DNA from: Agelaius tricolor
Taxonomy: Eukaryota; Chordata; Aves; Passeriformes; Icteridae
NCBI GenBank assembly: GCA_023055355.1
Contig: JALJCS010000028.1
Location: forward strand, 9,064,418-9,128,417
Reading direction: 5' to 3'
Length of the DNA: 64,000 nt
The notes under the pieces are model-generated. The model saw only the letters and a program-made list of their open reading frames with translations, did not search any database and was not told the DNA's origin. Position numbers and translations under genes: made by a program. Numbering within the stretch: the stretch's first letter is position 1; every line of letters begins with the position of its first letter. Below are positions 1-16,489 of the stretch, piece by piece.

Positions 1-150
1 TAAAAGAAAAAATAAAATACAATAAAATAAAATATTAAAATAGAATAAAATAATAAAATAATAAAATATAACATTAAAATAAAATAAATAAAATAAAATA
101 AAATAAAATAAAATAAAATAAAATAAAATAAAATAAAATAAATAAAATCC
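1..150. repeat. (AAAAT)n simple repeat
   Basis: Pentanucleotide AAAAT runs almost uninterrupted; the left edge of the window lies inside it. Confidence 0.95.
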
Positions 151-299
151 ATGCCAGGGCCAGCTCCAGGCTGATCTGGTGACTCACCAGCTCCTTCCTG
201 CCAGGAGCCAGCACAGCCTCTGGAATTCCCATTGGAATTTGGCATCCTGGGACCTGCAGAGCCAACCCCAGCCAGGAGGGGAAAGCCTGGGAACCGTTC

Positions 300-740
300 C
301 CTGCTGGAGCACCGGGAATTCCGGGAATGCTGCGGGGACAGAGCTGGGAATTGTTTATCTGGGGCCGGGAGCAGAACAAGGCCGGGAGCCGTTCCCGGAT
401 GGAGCTGAGCACCCGGAATTCCCGGGAATGCTGCAAGGACGGACCTGAGCTCAGGGAATTTTTCTCTGGAGGCAGGAGCAGAACAAGGCCGGGAGCCGTT
501 CCCGGATGGAGCTGAGCACCCGGAATTCCCGGGAATGCTGCGAGGACGGACCTGAGCTCAGGGGATTTTCCTCTGGAGGCAGGCGCAGAACAAGGCCGGG
601 AGCCGTTCCCTGTGTCCAGCCCGGAGCGGGAATTCCCAGGAATGACGCGGGGGTGAGGAGCTGAGCTCAGGGAATTGTTTCTCTGGGAATTCCCTGCAGA
701 CGGAATTCCCGGGAATGCTGCAGGGACAGAGGTGGGAATG
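300..740. repeat. ~117-bp minisatellite
   Basis: Three to four copies carry the marker cccggaattcccgggaatgc (410, 527 and similar) and an agaacaaggccgggagccgt block. Nothing else is visible from 150 to 1225 except a CCCGGGAATGGCTC-type repeat near 1060-1135. Confidence 0.85.
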
Positions 741-1224
741 GTGCCTCGGGAGAAGCTGCCAAGGGGGAGGAGGAGAGCTCAGAGTTTTCCCTGGAAATTT
801 CCTGTGTGGTCTCCCTGGATTCCAGGAGCTGGGGAGCGTGGATGCAGCTGGGAAATCAGAAATAAATCAGAAATATTAAATATAGAATCGGGACAAAATA
901 TTTATGATGTTGTTGTTTATTAATAGGATATACCGATGACATTTCAACTCCTCCTAAATCCTGGATCTCTGAGGTGCTGGGAGCTCTCTCATTGTCCCGT
1001 GCCTGTCCCGTGCCTGTCCCGGTGCCATCCTGCGGCTCTGAGTCACTTCCCTCTGCCCGGGCATGGCTCGGGAATGACTCCGGGCCCGGGAATGGCCCGG
1101 GAATGGCTCGGGAATGACTCCGGGCCCGGGAATGCGCCGGCAGAGCCCGCGATGCCTCCGGGGCCCTCCCGCCGCTCCTCTCCCGCTTTTCCTGCCCCAG
1201 CCAAACCCTCCGGCCCTCTGCTGG

Positions 1225-1612
1225 CAGAATTCCTGCTCTTCCAGCCTGGATCCATGGGATTCTCCTGGCAAAAGGATTCCCCATTCCTGCTCTTCCAGCC
1301 TGGATCCATGGGATCCTCACAGCCAAGGATTCCCCATTCCTGCTTTTCCAGCCTGGATCCATGGGATCCTCACAGCCCAAGGATTCCCCATTCCCGCTTT
1401 TCCAGCCTGGATCCATGGGATCCTCACAGCCCAAGGATTCCCCATTCCCGCTTTTCCAGCCTGGATCCACGGGATCCTCACAGCCAAGGATTCCCCATTC
1501 CTGCTCTTCCAGCCTGGATCCATGGGATCCTCACAGCCCAAGGATTCCCCATTCCTGCTTTTCCAGCCTGGATCCACGGGATCCTCACAGCCAAGGATTC
1601 CCAGGATGGTTT
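1225..1612. repeat. ~55-bp minisatellite, about 7 copies
   Basis: The marker ccagcctggatccatgggat recurs every 50-60 bp. Long open frames across it on both strands reflect the repeat, not genes. From 1670 to 1810 a C/T-rich attccc repeat follows. Confidence 0.9.
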
Positions 1613-2639
1613 GCACTGCCCAGAGCACACCCAGGTAGGAAGGAGGAGCTGGGATTCCAAGGGATCAGGAATTCCGTGAATTCAGGAATTCTCCATTCCC
1701 TTTCCCATATTCCCATCCCCATCAATTCCCAATCCCATTCCCACATTCCCAATTTCCCATATTCCCATTCCCTTTCCCATTTCCCATTCCCATATTCCCG
1801 TTCCTACAACTGGACACAAATGTTGGGACAATCCCAATCCCTGCTCAACCCAGCCCTTTCCAGCCCCAAGGGATGGATTTTTCCTGAAAAAAAAAATAAA
1901 AATTAAAAGTTCCAGCACATGAAGCAACACAGAAATCCATCCAGGAATTCCTGGTCGACCCCAAACCCCTGGAATTTCGAGCCTCTCCCACTTCCAGGGA
2001 TTTTTCCCCCTTTATTCAGGGAAATAAGTTGGGAAATCCTTCATGGATTTTTTTATTTTTATATTTATAATTTTTTTAGATTTCATTTTGGAGCTTCAGG
2101 AGGGATTCCCCATCTCCTTTTCTCCCTCCTTCCCTTTTATTTTAAAAAATAATATTTACAAAGCTATGGAAATGAAGCAAGATTACCTTGTTAGCTGTAA
2201 TTGGGATAATTATCATATTTCATGAATATTCATGGCATTTTTTACCTCCTACCTTTACAAATATTTGCATTTCGAGGCAGTCTTGATTTGAAATAAAGAA
2301 AAATCTGACAAAGCCAATCCATATTTTGTGTATAATTTGCAACTTCCAATACTAAAAAAGTTTAAGGAAGACATCCAAAACCTCCAGGAATGTTTTCCAT
2401 GATAATTTAAGCAGAAAAAACAGATTTCCCTCAAAATAAAGGTGAGGAGCAGCTCCAAATTTGTCTAAATGAGGCCTTTGAGGTTTATTTACGCTTTCGT
2501 CAGAAAAAAAAACCCTGAGGGAATTCAGGAGCTGGCTTGGAAATGCCAAATTTAAATGGATTTGTGCTCCAAGGAATGAGGAAAATTCTGGGATTGCGGA
2601 AGGAGCTGCTCCTCATCCGAATGCAAAATAACAAGGGGT

Positions 2640-2795
2640 TAAAAGGGGAAATAAACCACATGAAAGGAGATCTTTAGGGGAAATAAACCACATTAAAAGG
2701 AGATTTTTAGGGGAAATATCACATGAAAGGAGATTTGTAGGGGGAAATAAACCATAGAAGAAGGAGGTTTTTAGGGGAAATAAACCCCACGGTTT
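2640..2795. repeat. ~38-bp tandem repeat
   Basis: About five copies of aggggaaataaaccacatga followed by aaggagatttttag. No gene is seen between 1810 and 2640; that stretch is AT-rich and mostly unique. Confidence 0.8.
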
Positions 2796-2804
2796 CCTTT
2801 ATGG

Positions 2805-2950
2805 AATTATGGAATGGTTTGGGTGGGATCTTAAATCCCATCCAGTCCCACCCCTTTCCCTGGGCAGGGACACCTCCCCCTGTCCCAGGTTGCTCCAGGC
2901 TGGGCTCGGGCCCTGCCAGGGATGGGGCAGCCACATCCGGCACAGCTGTT
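2805..2950 (-). mobile_element. CR1: CR1 LINE fragment (3' end)
   Basis: The plus strand reads tggaatggtttgggtgggat...aaatcccatccag...cctgggcagggacacctcc, the antisense of the avian CR1 3' end. It lies just upstream of the CpG island. Confidence 0.85.
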
Positions 2951-2999
2951 TTTCCCCATTTTCCCGATTTTCCCGAATTCCCGGGATTTTGGGGCGCAC

Positions 3000-3560
3000 A
3001 GGCCTCGACCCCGCCGCGTCAGCGTTGCCAGGCAACGCCTAAAATGGCGGCGCGCGCGCGGGGCACGCCGGGAGTTGTAGTGCGAACGCCCCACCGCCCC
3101 CGCGCGCCGCCGGCAGCGCGGGACTGGCTTTCCCAGCAGGCATCGCGGCGCCGCGCGAAAAGGCTGAGAGAGCGCCTTTACCTGCGGGGAGCGGAGCACA
3201 GGTGGGGCGCGCCGCGGGTGCTATTGGGATTTGTGGTTTTTAGCGGAGCGGCCGCTAAGCCAAGCGGCGAGGCGGGCGTGGCCGCGGGACTACAACTCCC
3301 AGGGTGGCGCGGGGTGCAGCGGGCTGGGCGCCGGTGGAGGGCGGGGGGTACGAACGGGAACCTCGGCGGTGGCGGGGGGATGCTCGGGGGAGCTCTCAGG
3401 TGAGGAGGAGGACGACGAGGAAGCGGGAGGGGGAACGGGCGGCGAGCCCCGGGGCGAGCGGCGAGCCCCGGGTGGGGCCCCATTGTTCGCGGTGGGCAGC
3501 GGTTCCTCATGGAGTCACCGAGTTCTGCAGGGAGATCGGCACCAGCGGGGTCGGAGGGGT
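3000..3560. promoter_or_regulatory. CpG-island promoter with RFX, YY1 and ZNF143-type sites
   Basis: This dense CpG stretch is the only such island upstream of C1orf159. It holds a perfect palindromic X-box (GTTGCCAGGCAAC, 3024-3036), a YY1-type element (AAAATGGCGGC, 3041-3051), and two ZNF143/THAP11-type ACTACAACTCCC elements, one on the minus strand near 3069-3080 and one on the plus strand near 3292. A CAG|GTGAGG donor at 3399/3400 could end the first noncoding exon. These motifs in opposing orientations suit a bidirectional housekeeping promoter. Assignment to C1orf159 rests on position; a minus-strand partner, if any, would lie left of the window. Confidence 0.75.
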
Positions 3561-3884
3561 TTGGCTTTGGGATTAAAAAGCTTTAGGATTAAAAGGCTTT
3601 GGGATTAAAAGTCGCCCCTTGTTCCTGCTCCTTCCCCAGCGCTTTTGGGGCCAGCTGCGTTTGGAAAGGAATTCTCTACTTGTCCCCCCCCGCCGAAACT
3701 TTTATTTCCTAATAATTTAACTCGGTTGAAGAGGATTTTTTGCCGATCTGAGCTTGTTGGGGTGGTGGGGATTTGGTGATATTATTTTGGTGTGTTTTTC
3801 GTGGCTGAGCTTCCCCCAAATGCACATCCCAATAATACGGGTTTTGGTGCACCGTTTAGGGGTGAAAAACCCCAAATTTATCAT

Positions 3885-4185
3885 AGAAACATCGAGATTG
3901 TTGAGCCTGGAGAGGGGAAGCTTTGGGGCGACCTCACTGTGACCTTCCCGAGCTGCAGGAAGGGGAATTTCCACGGGATGGAGGGACACGACAAGGAGGG
4001 ATTAATTCCAAGCCACAAGGAGTGGGTTTAGGTTGGATTTTGGGGAGAATTCCGTCCCTGTGAGGTTGCTGGGATCCTGGCACTGCTTATCCCAAGGATT
4101 TCCCATCCCTGGAATGCCCCAGGCCAGGCTGGACAGGGCTTGGAGCCGCCTGGGGCACAGCAAGGTGACACCGAGAACCCTTTAA
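3885..4185 (+). mobile_element. CR1: CR1 LINE fragment, sense
   Basis: The segment gagcctggagaggggaagct...cctcactgtgaccttc...agggacacgacaaggaggga...taggttggattttgg follows the CR1 3' region in order on the plus strand. It is truncated at both ends and heavily mutated. Confidence 0.8.
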
Positions 4186-4189
4186 ATCC

Positions 4190-5710
4190 CTCCCAACACA
4201 TTCCTTTATCCCATTCCTAAAACACTTTTCCCTCTGGAATTTTCACTTCTCCTTCCCAATACCACTTTTCCCTGTATAATATGAATTTCTCCTTCCCAAA
4301 CCACTTTTCCCTGTGGAATATGAATTTCTCCTTTCCCAAAATCACTTTTCCTTGTATAATATGAATTCCTCCTTTCCCAAACCACTTTTCCCTGTGGAAT
4401 ATTCATTTCTTCTTCCCCAAACCACTTTTCCCTGCGGAATATTTGCTTTTCCCTGCGGAATATTCATCTCTCCTCCTGATTTTCCATGCTGCAGCAAGCG
4501 CTGTAAGAGCAGAAGGTGTCCCAGCAGTGAATATGAATGAATGTTTGCTCAAGGCAGGTGTGGAGCAGCTTTTACAGCAAAGCCTGGCTCAAGGTGGCTC
4601 TGATTAAACCCAGCTTGTAATTGCTGAGCGCTGTTACAAAACCCCAGCCGTGGAAAGGGCAGGACTGGGCTCCAAGCTGGAAAAACGAGTCCTGCTCCAG
4701 CTGGGACTGATAAAAGATTGTTTGGTTGAACCTGTGCAGGTTCCTGGTGAAATGAGCAGCAAAGCCGGAGCCTCAGGTGTTTGCTGGCAGCTGGGCAAGG
4801 TGCACGGGGCTCCCAGCAGCCTGCAGGTGAGTGACACTCGCAGCTCCCAAAACCTTCCATTCCTCTCTGGTTTGCCATTTAAATGTTTAAAACCTTCCAA
4901 TCCTCTCCGGTTTGTCATTTAAATGTTCATAACCCTTCCATTCCTCTCTGTTTTATCGTTTAAATGTTCTTAACCCTTCCATTCCTCTCTGGTTTGCCAT
5001 TTAAATGTTCATAACCCTTCCATTCTTCTTTGGGTTATCATTTAAATGTTCATAACCCTTCCATTCTTCTCTGGTTTATCGTTTAAATGTTCATAACCCT
5101 TCCATTCTTCTTTGGTTTATCATTTAAATGTTTATAACCCTTCCATTCTTCTCTCAGTTTTATCATTTCAGGATTTAAAACCTCTCTGGTTCCGCTTTTC
5201 CAACCCTTTAGTTCTTCTCTCAGCTTCATCATTTCAACTTTCAAAACCTCTCTGGTTCTGTTTTCAGTTTTGTCATTTTAGCTTTTAAAACCCTTTCATT
5301 CTTCTCAGTTTTATAATTTCAGCTTTTAAAATCTTTCCATGCTTCTCTCAGTTTTAGAATTCCAACTTTTCTCCCCAATTTTATCATTTCAGCCTTTAAA
5401 ACCTCTCTGGTTCTGCTCTCAGTTTTATAATTGCAGCTTTTCCAACTCTTTAATTCTTCACTCAGTTTTATCATTCCAACTTTTTAAACCTCTCTGATTC
5501 TGCTCTATTTTATCATTTCAGCCTTTCCAACCCTCGATTCTTCTCTCAGCTTTATAATTTCAATATTTAAAACCCTTTAATTCTTCTCTCAGCTTTATAA
5601 TTTCAATATGTAAAACCCTTTAATTCTTCTCTCAGTTTTATCATTCCAGCTTTTCTCCTCAGTTTTTTTCCTTTCAGCTTTTCCAGCCCTCTCTGGTCCT
5701 GCTCCCAGCT
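4190..5710. repeat. Three successive tandem arrays in C1orf159 5' intron
   Basis: 4190-4470 repeats accacttttccctgtggaat (~42 bp). 4845-5160 repeats catttaaatgttcataaccc (~53 bp). 5160-5710 holds more diverged copies of ttctctcagttttatcattt. The unique island at 4490-4830 separates the first two. Confidence 0.8.
4490..4830 (+). other. Unique-sequence island with a strong 5' splice site
   Basis: This is one of the few non-repetitive stretches between the promoter and the first coding exon. It ends in CTGCAG|GTGAGT near 4826, so it could hold a noncoding C1orf159 exon. The reading frame across it (from 4650) resembles no family I know and is treated as chance. Confidence 0.25.
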
Positions 5711-6119
5711 TTCTTATCTCTCCAGAATTAAGCAGCTTTTGGGTGTGATGTGGTTTCAAACGCAGGGAATTGTGAAACCACCTGAATTTCAGGCACGGTT
5801 TCTCTCCACTTCCAGCCTTTCCCAGCTACTGAAGGAATTCCCAAGCTCCCACAAGAAAAATGCTGCCAATGCAGCAGAAACAACTGGAAACTGTGGAGAT
5901 AATGAGAACATTTTGCCTGCAGGAGTGGGAGGAAAGCCCTGGGTGTTCCTGAGCTGTTTGTGTTGCTTCTGAGACACAACAAGAGGCAGAATTCCCTCGT
6001 GGGATTCACTCCCATGGGGTCTGGGCTGGCAGAGATCTGGGATTTGTTCCAAAGCTGACTCCCAGGCTGGGAAATCCTTGCTGGAATTCTGAAATCTGCC
6101 TGCCCCAAGCTGAGCTGTC

Positions 6120-7010
6120 AGGAAAATCCTGAGGGAAAAATATCTTCTAATTCAGGCAGAGGCTTTTTATATATATAAAAATAAAGGTATATTAAAAATA
6201 TATATATAATATAGTCTTATATAATCAATTCTATATAATATATTTAATATAATTAATAATATAATGTAATATTATTGTATGTTATTGTATATATAATATA
6301 ATATATTAATTTTTTTTTTCCCCCAAAACCCACAGGGAAAACACTGCCAAACATGGAAGAGATTTTTATTTTGCTGTGGGTGTTTGATCCTGAGGACACT
6401 TGTGGGAAATTTGTGTAGCACAGAATTTTGGGATGGGATGGAGAGAATTTAAAACTCATCCTTTCCAATATCCCAGGTTTTTCCGCCCTGGCCTGGGACA
6501 ATTCCAGCGTTGGGGGAGCCACAAATTCCCTGAATTCCATCCCAGGCCCTCACAATCCCTTCCCAGTTTTCCCTTACGCTTCGCTTCTCCTCAGGGTTGC
6601 TGGATCCTCCATCTCCTGGATCCTCAGTTTCCTGAAGGTTTTAGGGTTTGTTTTTTTCTCTCTAAATTTCAATTTATGAGGTGAAACCTCCTCCATGGAG
6701 GCAGCAAAATGTTGTGTCTGGCCAGAAAATGTTGTTCCTTACCAGGCTGTGAAATCTTTGTTGGAATTCCAACATTTTCCTGCCCTGGCGGGAAAATCCT
6801 GAGGGAAAAATACCTTCTAATTCAGGCAGAGGCTATATACATATACATATATATATATATATATAAAATTATTTTTTTCCAAATCCACATAAAAAATGCT
6901 GCCAAACATGGAACAGATTTTTGGGCAAATTTATTTTGCTGTGGGTGTTTGATCCTGAGCAAATTTGTGGGAAATTTGTCAATTTTGGGATGGCTTGGAA
7001 GGAATTAAGT
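6120..7010. repeat. Direct duplication with AT-rich cores
   Basis: Segments 6120-6440 and 6790-7010 share ggaaaatcctgagggaaaaa, a TA-rich tract and gtgggtgtttgatcctgag. The TA tracts (6165-6320, 6835-6870) differ in length. The sequence between them is unique with no gene seen. Confidence 0.75.
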
Positions 7011-7184
7011 AGGAATGAAGTAATTTTAAAAGTTAAGTGAAAATGAAGTAAAAAAAAACCCGAATATTTTAAATGTTTAGAAGCTTTAGAGCAGGTTTTG
7101 AGCTCAGCTTTGCTCTCAAACTGGTTCAATAAAAAAGCCCAACAGCTCCAGATCCATCAAATGTTTCCAAATTCTCTCTGGCTG

Positions 7185-7735
7185 ATGGAAATCAAAATTA
7201 TTGGTGGATGGAAATCAAAATTATTGGCGGATGGAAATCCAAATTTATTGGTGGCTGGAAATCCAATGATTGCCCAGGGCCTGGGCTCAGGCATCCTCTG
7301 TGTCCGGATCCGTTCCAGGGATGGGAACCCGAGCAGGACTGAGCTGAGGGAGCTGAGCCCTCACCAGGAGCATCCAGCACTTCCAGTGGCTTTTCCCACC
7401 CAAGTTTTCCCTTTTATTATGACCTGTTCCTCGAGGGGATTCTTCTAGGTAAGAACAATCGATTGTTTAAATAAGAATTTAATTTTAGTATGTTGTTTAA
7501 ATCAATAATCCTTCCTCATCTGTACTTTCTTACTCTTTGAATAAGCAGGTATTAAGAAAAATCTAAATGCTGATTTAATTTTATTATGGTTTTATAATCA
7601 ATAATCCTTTTTCGTCTGTGTTTTCTTATTCTTTGAATATTCAGATATTGACAAAAATCTAAATAATTTAATTTTATTATATTTTATAATCAATAATCCT
7701 TTTCTTCATCTGTGTTTCCTTACTCTTCCCACCCC
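7185..7735. repeat. Tandem repeats before the first coding exon
   Basis: 7185-7265 has four copies of ggtggatggaaatcaaaatt. 7450-7735 has three ~105-bp copies marked by aatcaataatcctttttcg and tcttactctttgaat. Confidence 0.75.
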
Positions 7736-7851
7736 TTTTTTTCCTCCCCTTTTTTCCCTAAACTTCTTTAAAGGGAAGCAGACTTCTGGTGTCATGAATA
7801 AATAATTTGAATTTATTCCCAAATTTTCTCCAGATCTGTGTTTCCCTGGGA

Positions 7852-12022
<4,171 letters not shown>

Positions 12023-12054
12023 GCGCGAGCCCGGAGCGTGCCGGGAAACCCTGG

Positions 12055-13190
12055 GAGCCTCTGATCCCACAGGAACCCAAAGGGTCTGTGCCTGATCCCA
12101 AAGGGTCTGTGCCTGATCCCCTGGGAGCCTCTGATCCCACAGGAACCCCAAAGGGTCTGTGCCTGATCCCAAAGGGTCTGTGCTGATCCCCTGGGAGCCT
12201 CTGATCCCACAGGAACCCCAAAGGGTCTGTGCCTGATCCCAAAGGGTCTGTGCCTGAACCCCTGGGAGCCTCTGATCCCACAGGAACCCCAAAAGGTCTG
12301 TGCTGAACCCCTGGGAGCCTCTGATCCCACAGGAACCCCAAAAGGTCTGTGCTGAACCCCTGGGAGCTGCTGATCCCACAGGAACCCCAAAGGGTCTGTG
12401 CCTGATCCCAAAGGGTCTGTGCCGAACCCCAAAGGGTCTGTGCCTGATCCCAAAGGGTCTGTGCCTGATCCCAGAGGGTCTGTGCCTGATCCCAAAGGGT
12501 CTGTGCCTGATCCCAAAGGGTCTGTGCCGAACCCCAAAGGGTCTGTGCCTGATCCCAGAGGGTCTGTGCCTGATCCCAAAGGGTCTGTGCCGAACCCCAA
12601 GGGTCTGTGCCGAACCCCAAGGGTCTGTGCCTGATCCCACAGGAACCCCAAAGGGTCTGTGCCTGATCCCAAAGGGTCTGTGCCTGATCCCAAAGGGTTT
12701 GTGCTGAACCCCAAGGGTCTGTGCCTGATCCCAAAGGGTCTGTGCTGAACCCCAAAGGGTTTGTGCTGAACCCCAAAGGGTTTGTGCTGAACCCCAAGGG
12801 TCTGTGCCTGGTCCCAAAGGGTCTGTGCCGAACCCCAAGGGTCTGTGCCTGATCCCAAAGGGTCTGTGCCCAACCCCAAGGGTCTGTGCCTGATCCCAAA
12901 GGGTTTGTGCTGAACCCCAAGGGTCTGTGCCGAACCCCAAGGGTCTGTGCCTGGTCCCAAAGGGTCTGTGCTGAACCCCAAGGGTCTGTGCCTGGTCCCA
13001 AAGGGTCTGTGCCGAACCCCAAGGGTCTGTGCCTGGTCCCAAAGGGTCTGTGCCCAACCCCAAGGGTCTGTGCCTGATCCCAAAGGGTTTGTGCTGAACC
13101 CCAAAGGGTCTGTGCCGAACCCCAAGGGTCTGTGCCCAACCCCAAGGGTCTGTGCCCAACCCCAAGGGTCTGTGCCTGGTCTCACCCCCA
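12055..13190. repeat. 21-bp minisatellite right after the C1orf159 stop
   Basis: About 45 copies of a 21-bp unit (tcccaaagggtctgtgcctg plus one base) start 33 bp after the stop; the first part also has a longer unit with ctgggagcctctgatcccac. The unit is a multiple of three, leaving frames of over 400 codons open on the minus strand. It probably lies in the 3' UTR. Confidence 0.92.
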
Positions 13191-13249
13191 GCTCACGGCG
13201 GCGCCGCCCTGGGGACGTCCGGGGCCTTTGGAGGGTCCTGGTGCTGCTC

Positions 13250-15440
13250 CGGGGGTTCCTGCCCAAGGATGGGGGAATTCCTGAAGGATTTGGGGGATTT
13301 TTGGTGTTTGGAGAGAATTCCTGAGGGATTTGGGGACTTGTGGAGAGAATCCTTCAGGAATTTGGGGACTTTCCTTGGGATGTGAGCCCAAAACTGGAGC
13401 TGGGATTTGGGATGTGGATCCATCCTGGGCTGGACACTTGGCCAAGGGATCCTCTCGAGTGCCACTGCTTTAACCTGGGACAGCAATTAATTATGCTAAT
13501 TAACCATGCTAATTAACTATGACAGAATCCTTTGGAAGCAAATCCCAGATCCCACTGGGAGCTCTCCTGCTGCTCAATCCAGGCCTGATCCCAAATCTTG
13601 GGATTTTTTGGGAATTTTTCCAGCTCAATCCTTGGATTCAACGTTCTCCAAGGGGGAATCCATTCCTGGAATTGGGAATTCCTGCTCTGGGGGCACTTGG
13701 GGATTTTTGGGATGAGCCACAGGGGTTGGGACAACTCCTGCCAGTGGAAAATGGGATTTTTGGGGTGGGAAATGCCTGGAATTGGAGTTCCAGAGACATT
13801 CCCCAATTCCAGGCATGGATCTCATTCCTGCCTGAGGGATTTTGGGAAGTTCAAAGAGCTGGAAAAGGATTTTTTTTCCTGGCTGGGTCTCTCTGCTGCA
13901 GCTTTTCCATCCAAGCCTGAGGGTCCTAAATCCATGGAGAAGTCCTAAATCCATCCTAAATCCATGGAGAAGTCACTGTCACCCCCTGGAATTCCAATTC
14001 TTTTACCCCTGGCTGGGCTGGTTTGGGATCCATCCCAAATCCATCCCAAATCCATCCCAAATCCATCCCAAATCCCTGGGATTCCTGTGTCACCCCTGAA
14101 CTCCAGCTCTGAGCATTCCCAGGGAAATCCTTTGGCTCCTCAGCATTCCCTGCCAGGGATGGGATTGGGAACTTTGGTTCTCCCCTTTTCCCCCAATTTT
14201 TGAATGGGAAAATGGGAACAGAACTCTTGGCTCTGCCTCCCTGGAGAATCCACATTGCCCTGGGCTTCAAACCTCCCAGAAGGAGAGTTTGGGATGGGAA
14301 CAAATCCGTTTATCCCATGGAATATTCCCATTTCTTCTGGGAATTTTGGGGCAGCTGGATTTGCTTTTATCTCCTTAAAAAAACAGTGAGATTTTGGTGG
14401 AATTTTTAGGGATAAAACCCAAATCATGGGGAGGCTCCTGTGCCAAAAACTTCCAAATTTTTCCTCTTTATTATGAGAAATAAAATTCTTTTCCTCCTGG
14501 CCAAGGAATTCCAGTTGAAATTCCCATTTTTTTTTAGGATTTGGGAAATTCCAACTTGGAATTTTGATCATTTCCATTTTTTTTTGTGCTGCTGAGACTT
14601 TTTTCCCTTCCCAAGCAGGAAGGTTTTATCCTGGAATTCAGAATTCCTGAGGATTTTCCAAATTCCGGAGGATTTTCTGAATTCCAAAGGGGCAAAAAAA
14701 AAAAAGGAGGAACTATGCAAATAATTCCAAGGAATTACACCTCTGGAGCTGGGAATTCCTGTGTGTTAATTCCTGTCCTGCTTAATTGCTGAAATTTTAA
14801 TTTATTGAAGGATCAGCTCCTTTTTCTGTCTCTTCTTGTGTGGGATTTGCTTTAATTGTTGTCTAATAATGGGATTTTTGTCATTAAAAATGGGATTTGT
14901 GACATTAAAAGTGGGATTTGTGTAAACATCTAAAAATCTAATTCTGTGTGTGATTAAAATCGAGTTTTTCTCAGTGATTTATACCCAGAAAATGTTAAAA
15001 TCCCCAAATTTTTACTCATTTTTGGGGTGTGCTTCAGCTTTGTCATTGCTGTGAACTCCTGGTTGTTTATGGGGTTTGGGTTTTGGGTTTTGTGGGTTTA
15101 GGTTTGGTTTTATGGGTTTGGTTTGGGTTTAAGTCTGGGTTTTGTGGGTTTAATTTTGGGTTTTGGCGTTTGATTTTTTGAGTTTAGGTTTGGTTGGGGT
15201 TGAGTTTTGTGGGGTTTGGAGTTTGGGTTTTGTAGGTTTGGGTTTTGGGGTTGGGTTTGTGCTTGAGGTTGGTGGGTTTGGATTTGGGGTGAAGGTTTGG
15301 GTTTAATTTGGGGCTTTGTGGCTGAATTTCGTGGGTTTAGTTTGGTTTTATGGGTTTAGTTTGGGTTTGGGGTTGAGCTTTGTGGGGTTGGTTTGGGTTT
15401 GGGTTTCAGTTTTGGTTCTGTGGGTTTAATTTGAGTTTTC
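13250..15440. repeat. Mixed low-complexity downstream of C1orf159
   Basis: 13260-13390 repeats gaattcctgagggatttggg. 14035-14085 is an 11-bp repeat (atccatcccaa). 15060-15440 is G-rich ttgtgggtttaggtttggtt. No gene is seen; two ATGCTAATTAA motifs lie near 13493 and 13508. Confidence 0.6.
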
Positions 15441-15577
15441 TGGGTTTCTCCTTCCTTTCCACCATCAAGTTCCTCTTCCAAAGTGCTGCTTTGGGTTGAA
15501 AACAATAAAATTGTGTTTAAAACTCAGTTTTAACCCCCCGATATTTCCTGCATTTGTATCTTTGTAAACAGTGCCAA

Positions 15578-15583
15578 AATAAA
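15578..15583 (+). other. Candidate poly(A) signal of C1orf159
   Basis: AATAAA is followed by a T/G-rich tract (cttttcttgtttgg), the arrangement expected of a cleavage site. It lies 3.55 kb past the stop codon. Earlier AATAAA-like sites near 14.48 and 15.50 kb are alternatives. Confidence 0.4.
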
Positions 15584-15959
15584 GAGATTTAAACTTTTCT
15601 TGTTTGGCTTTTCAGCTTTTTTGGGGTTTGATTAGAAAATCAAACAGGGAAAAAATGTTGGGAAAAATCCAATTCCAAGCCTGTGCTGCCCCTCAGGGAG
15701 AGCTGAGCAGGGAAATTCCCTGGTGGAAAATCCCAGAATTCCAGGAGCTGCAATTCCAGAGGCTCTGGAAATGGGAGAGCTTTAATTAGGAGCGAGCAAT
15801 TAGCATGGGCTTAATTAAGATGTTTACATCAAGCAGGTAAAGCTGGGCTTTAATTCCCTTTTTCCCTCCCAATTCCCCACTGGGGTTGGATTTGGGGTTT
15901 TGGGGTTGGGATTGGGGAAATTCCCACTGCAATTCCCAGTCCCCAGTGATGTCATTTCC

Positions 15960-16390
15960 ACTGTCGATTTTTGGCTGATTTCTTTTGAATTTCATGGATT
16001 TCCTTTTAATTCCATGGATTTCTTTTGGATTTCCTTTGAATTTCATGGATTTCTTCGGAATTTCTTTTCAATTTCATGGATTTCTTTTGCATGTCCTTTA
16101 ATTCCACGGATTTCCCTTTAATTTCATGTATTTCTTTTTAATTTCACCGGTTTCTTTTGGATTTCTTTTTCACTCTACAGATTTCCTTTTAATTTCATGG
16201 ATTTCCTTTTAATTTCATGGATTTCCTTTTAATTTCATGGATTTCCTTTTAATTTCGTGGATTTCCTTTTAATTTCGTGGATTTCCTTTTAATTTCATGG
16301 ATTTCCTTTTTGTCTCTTTTCAATTCCACTGATTTCCTTTCATTCCACGCATTTTTTTAAATTTTGTTTCATGGATTTCTTGTTAATTTA
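15960..16390. repeat. ~24-bp repeat (ttcatggatttccttttaat)
   Basis: About 15 imperfect copies, degrading toward both ends. Confidence 0.85.
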
Positions 16391-16489
16391 ATTTCATTTC
16401 ATCTCTGGAAATCGCTGGAGCTGTGGCCACTGGGGGGAGTAAAGGCCAAAGAGAGTCCAGGGAAGTTGAACTGGGAGCTCAATTTCCCA

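Noticed and set aside
936..1679. 247-codon plus-strand frame
   Set aside because: It follows the ~55-bp minisatellite; similar open frames exist on the opposite strand over the same bases.
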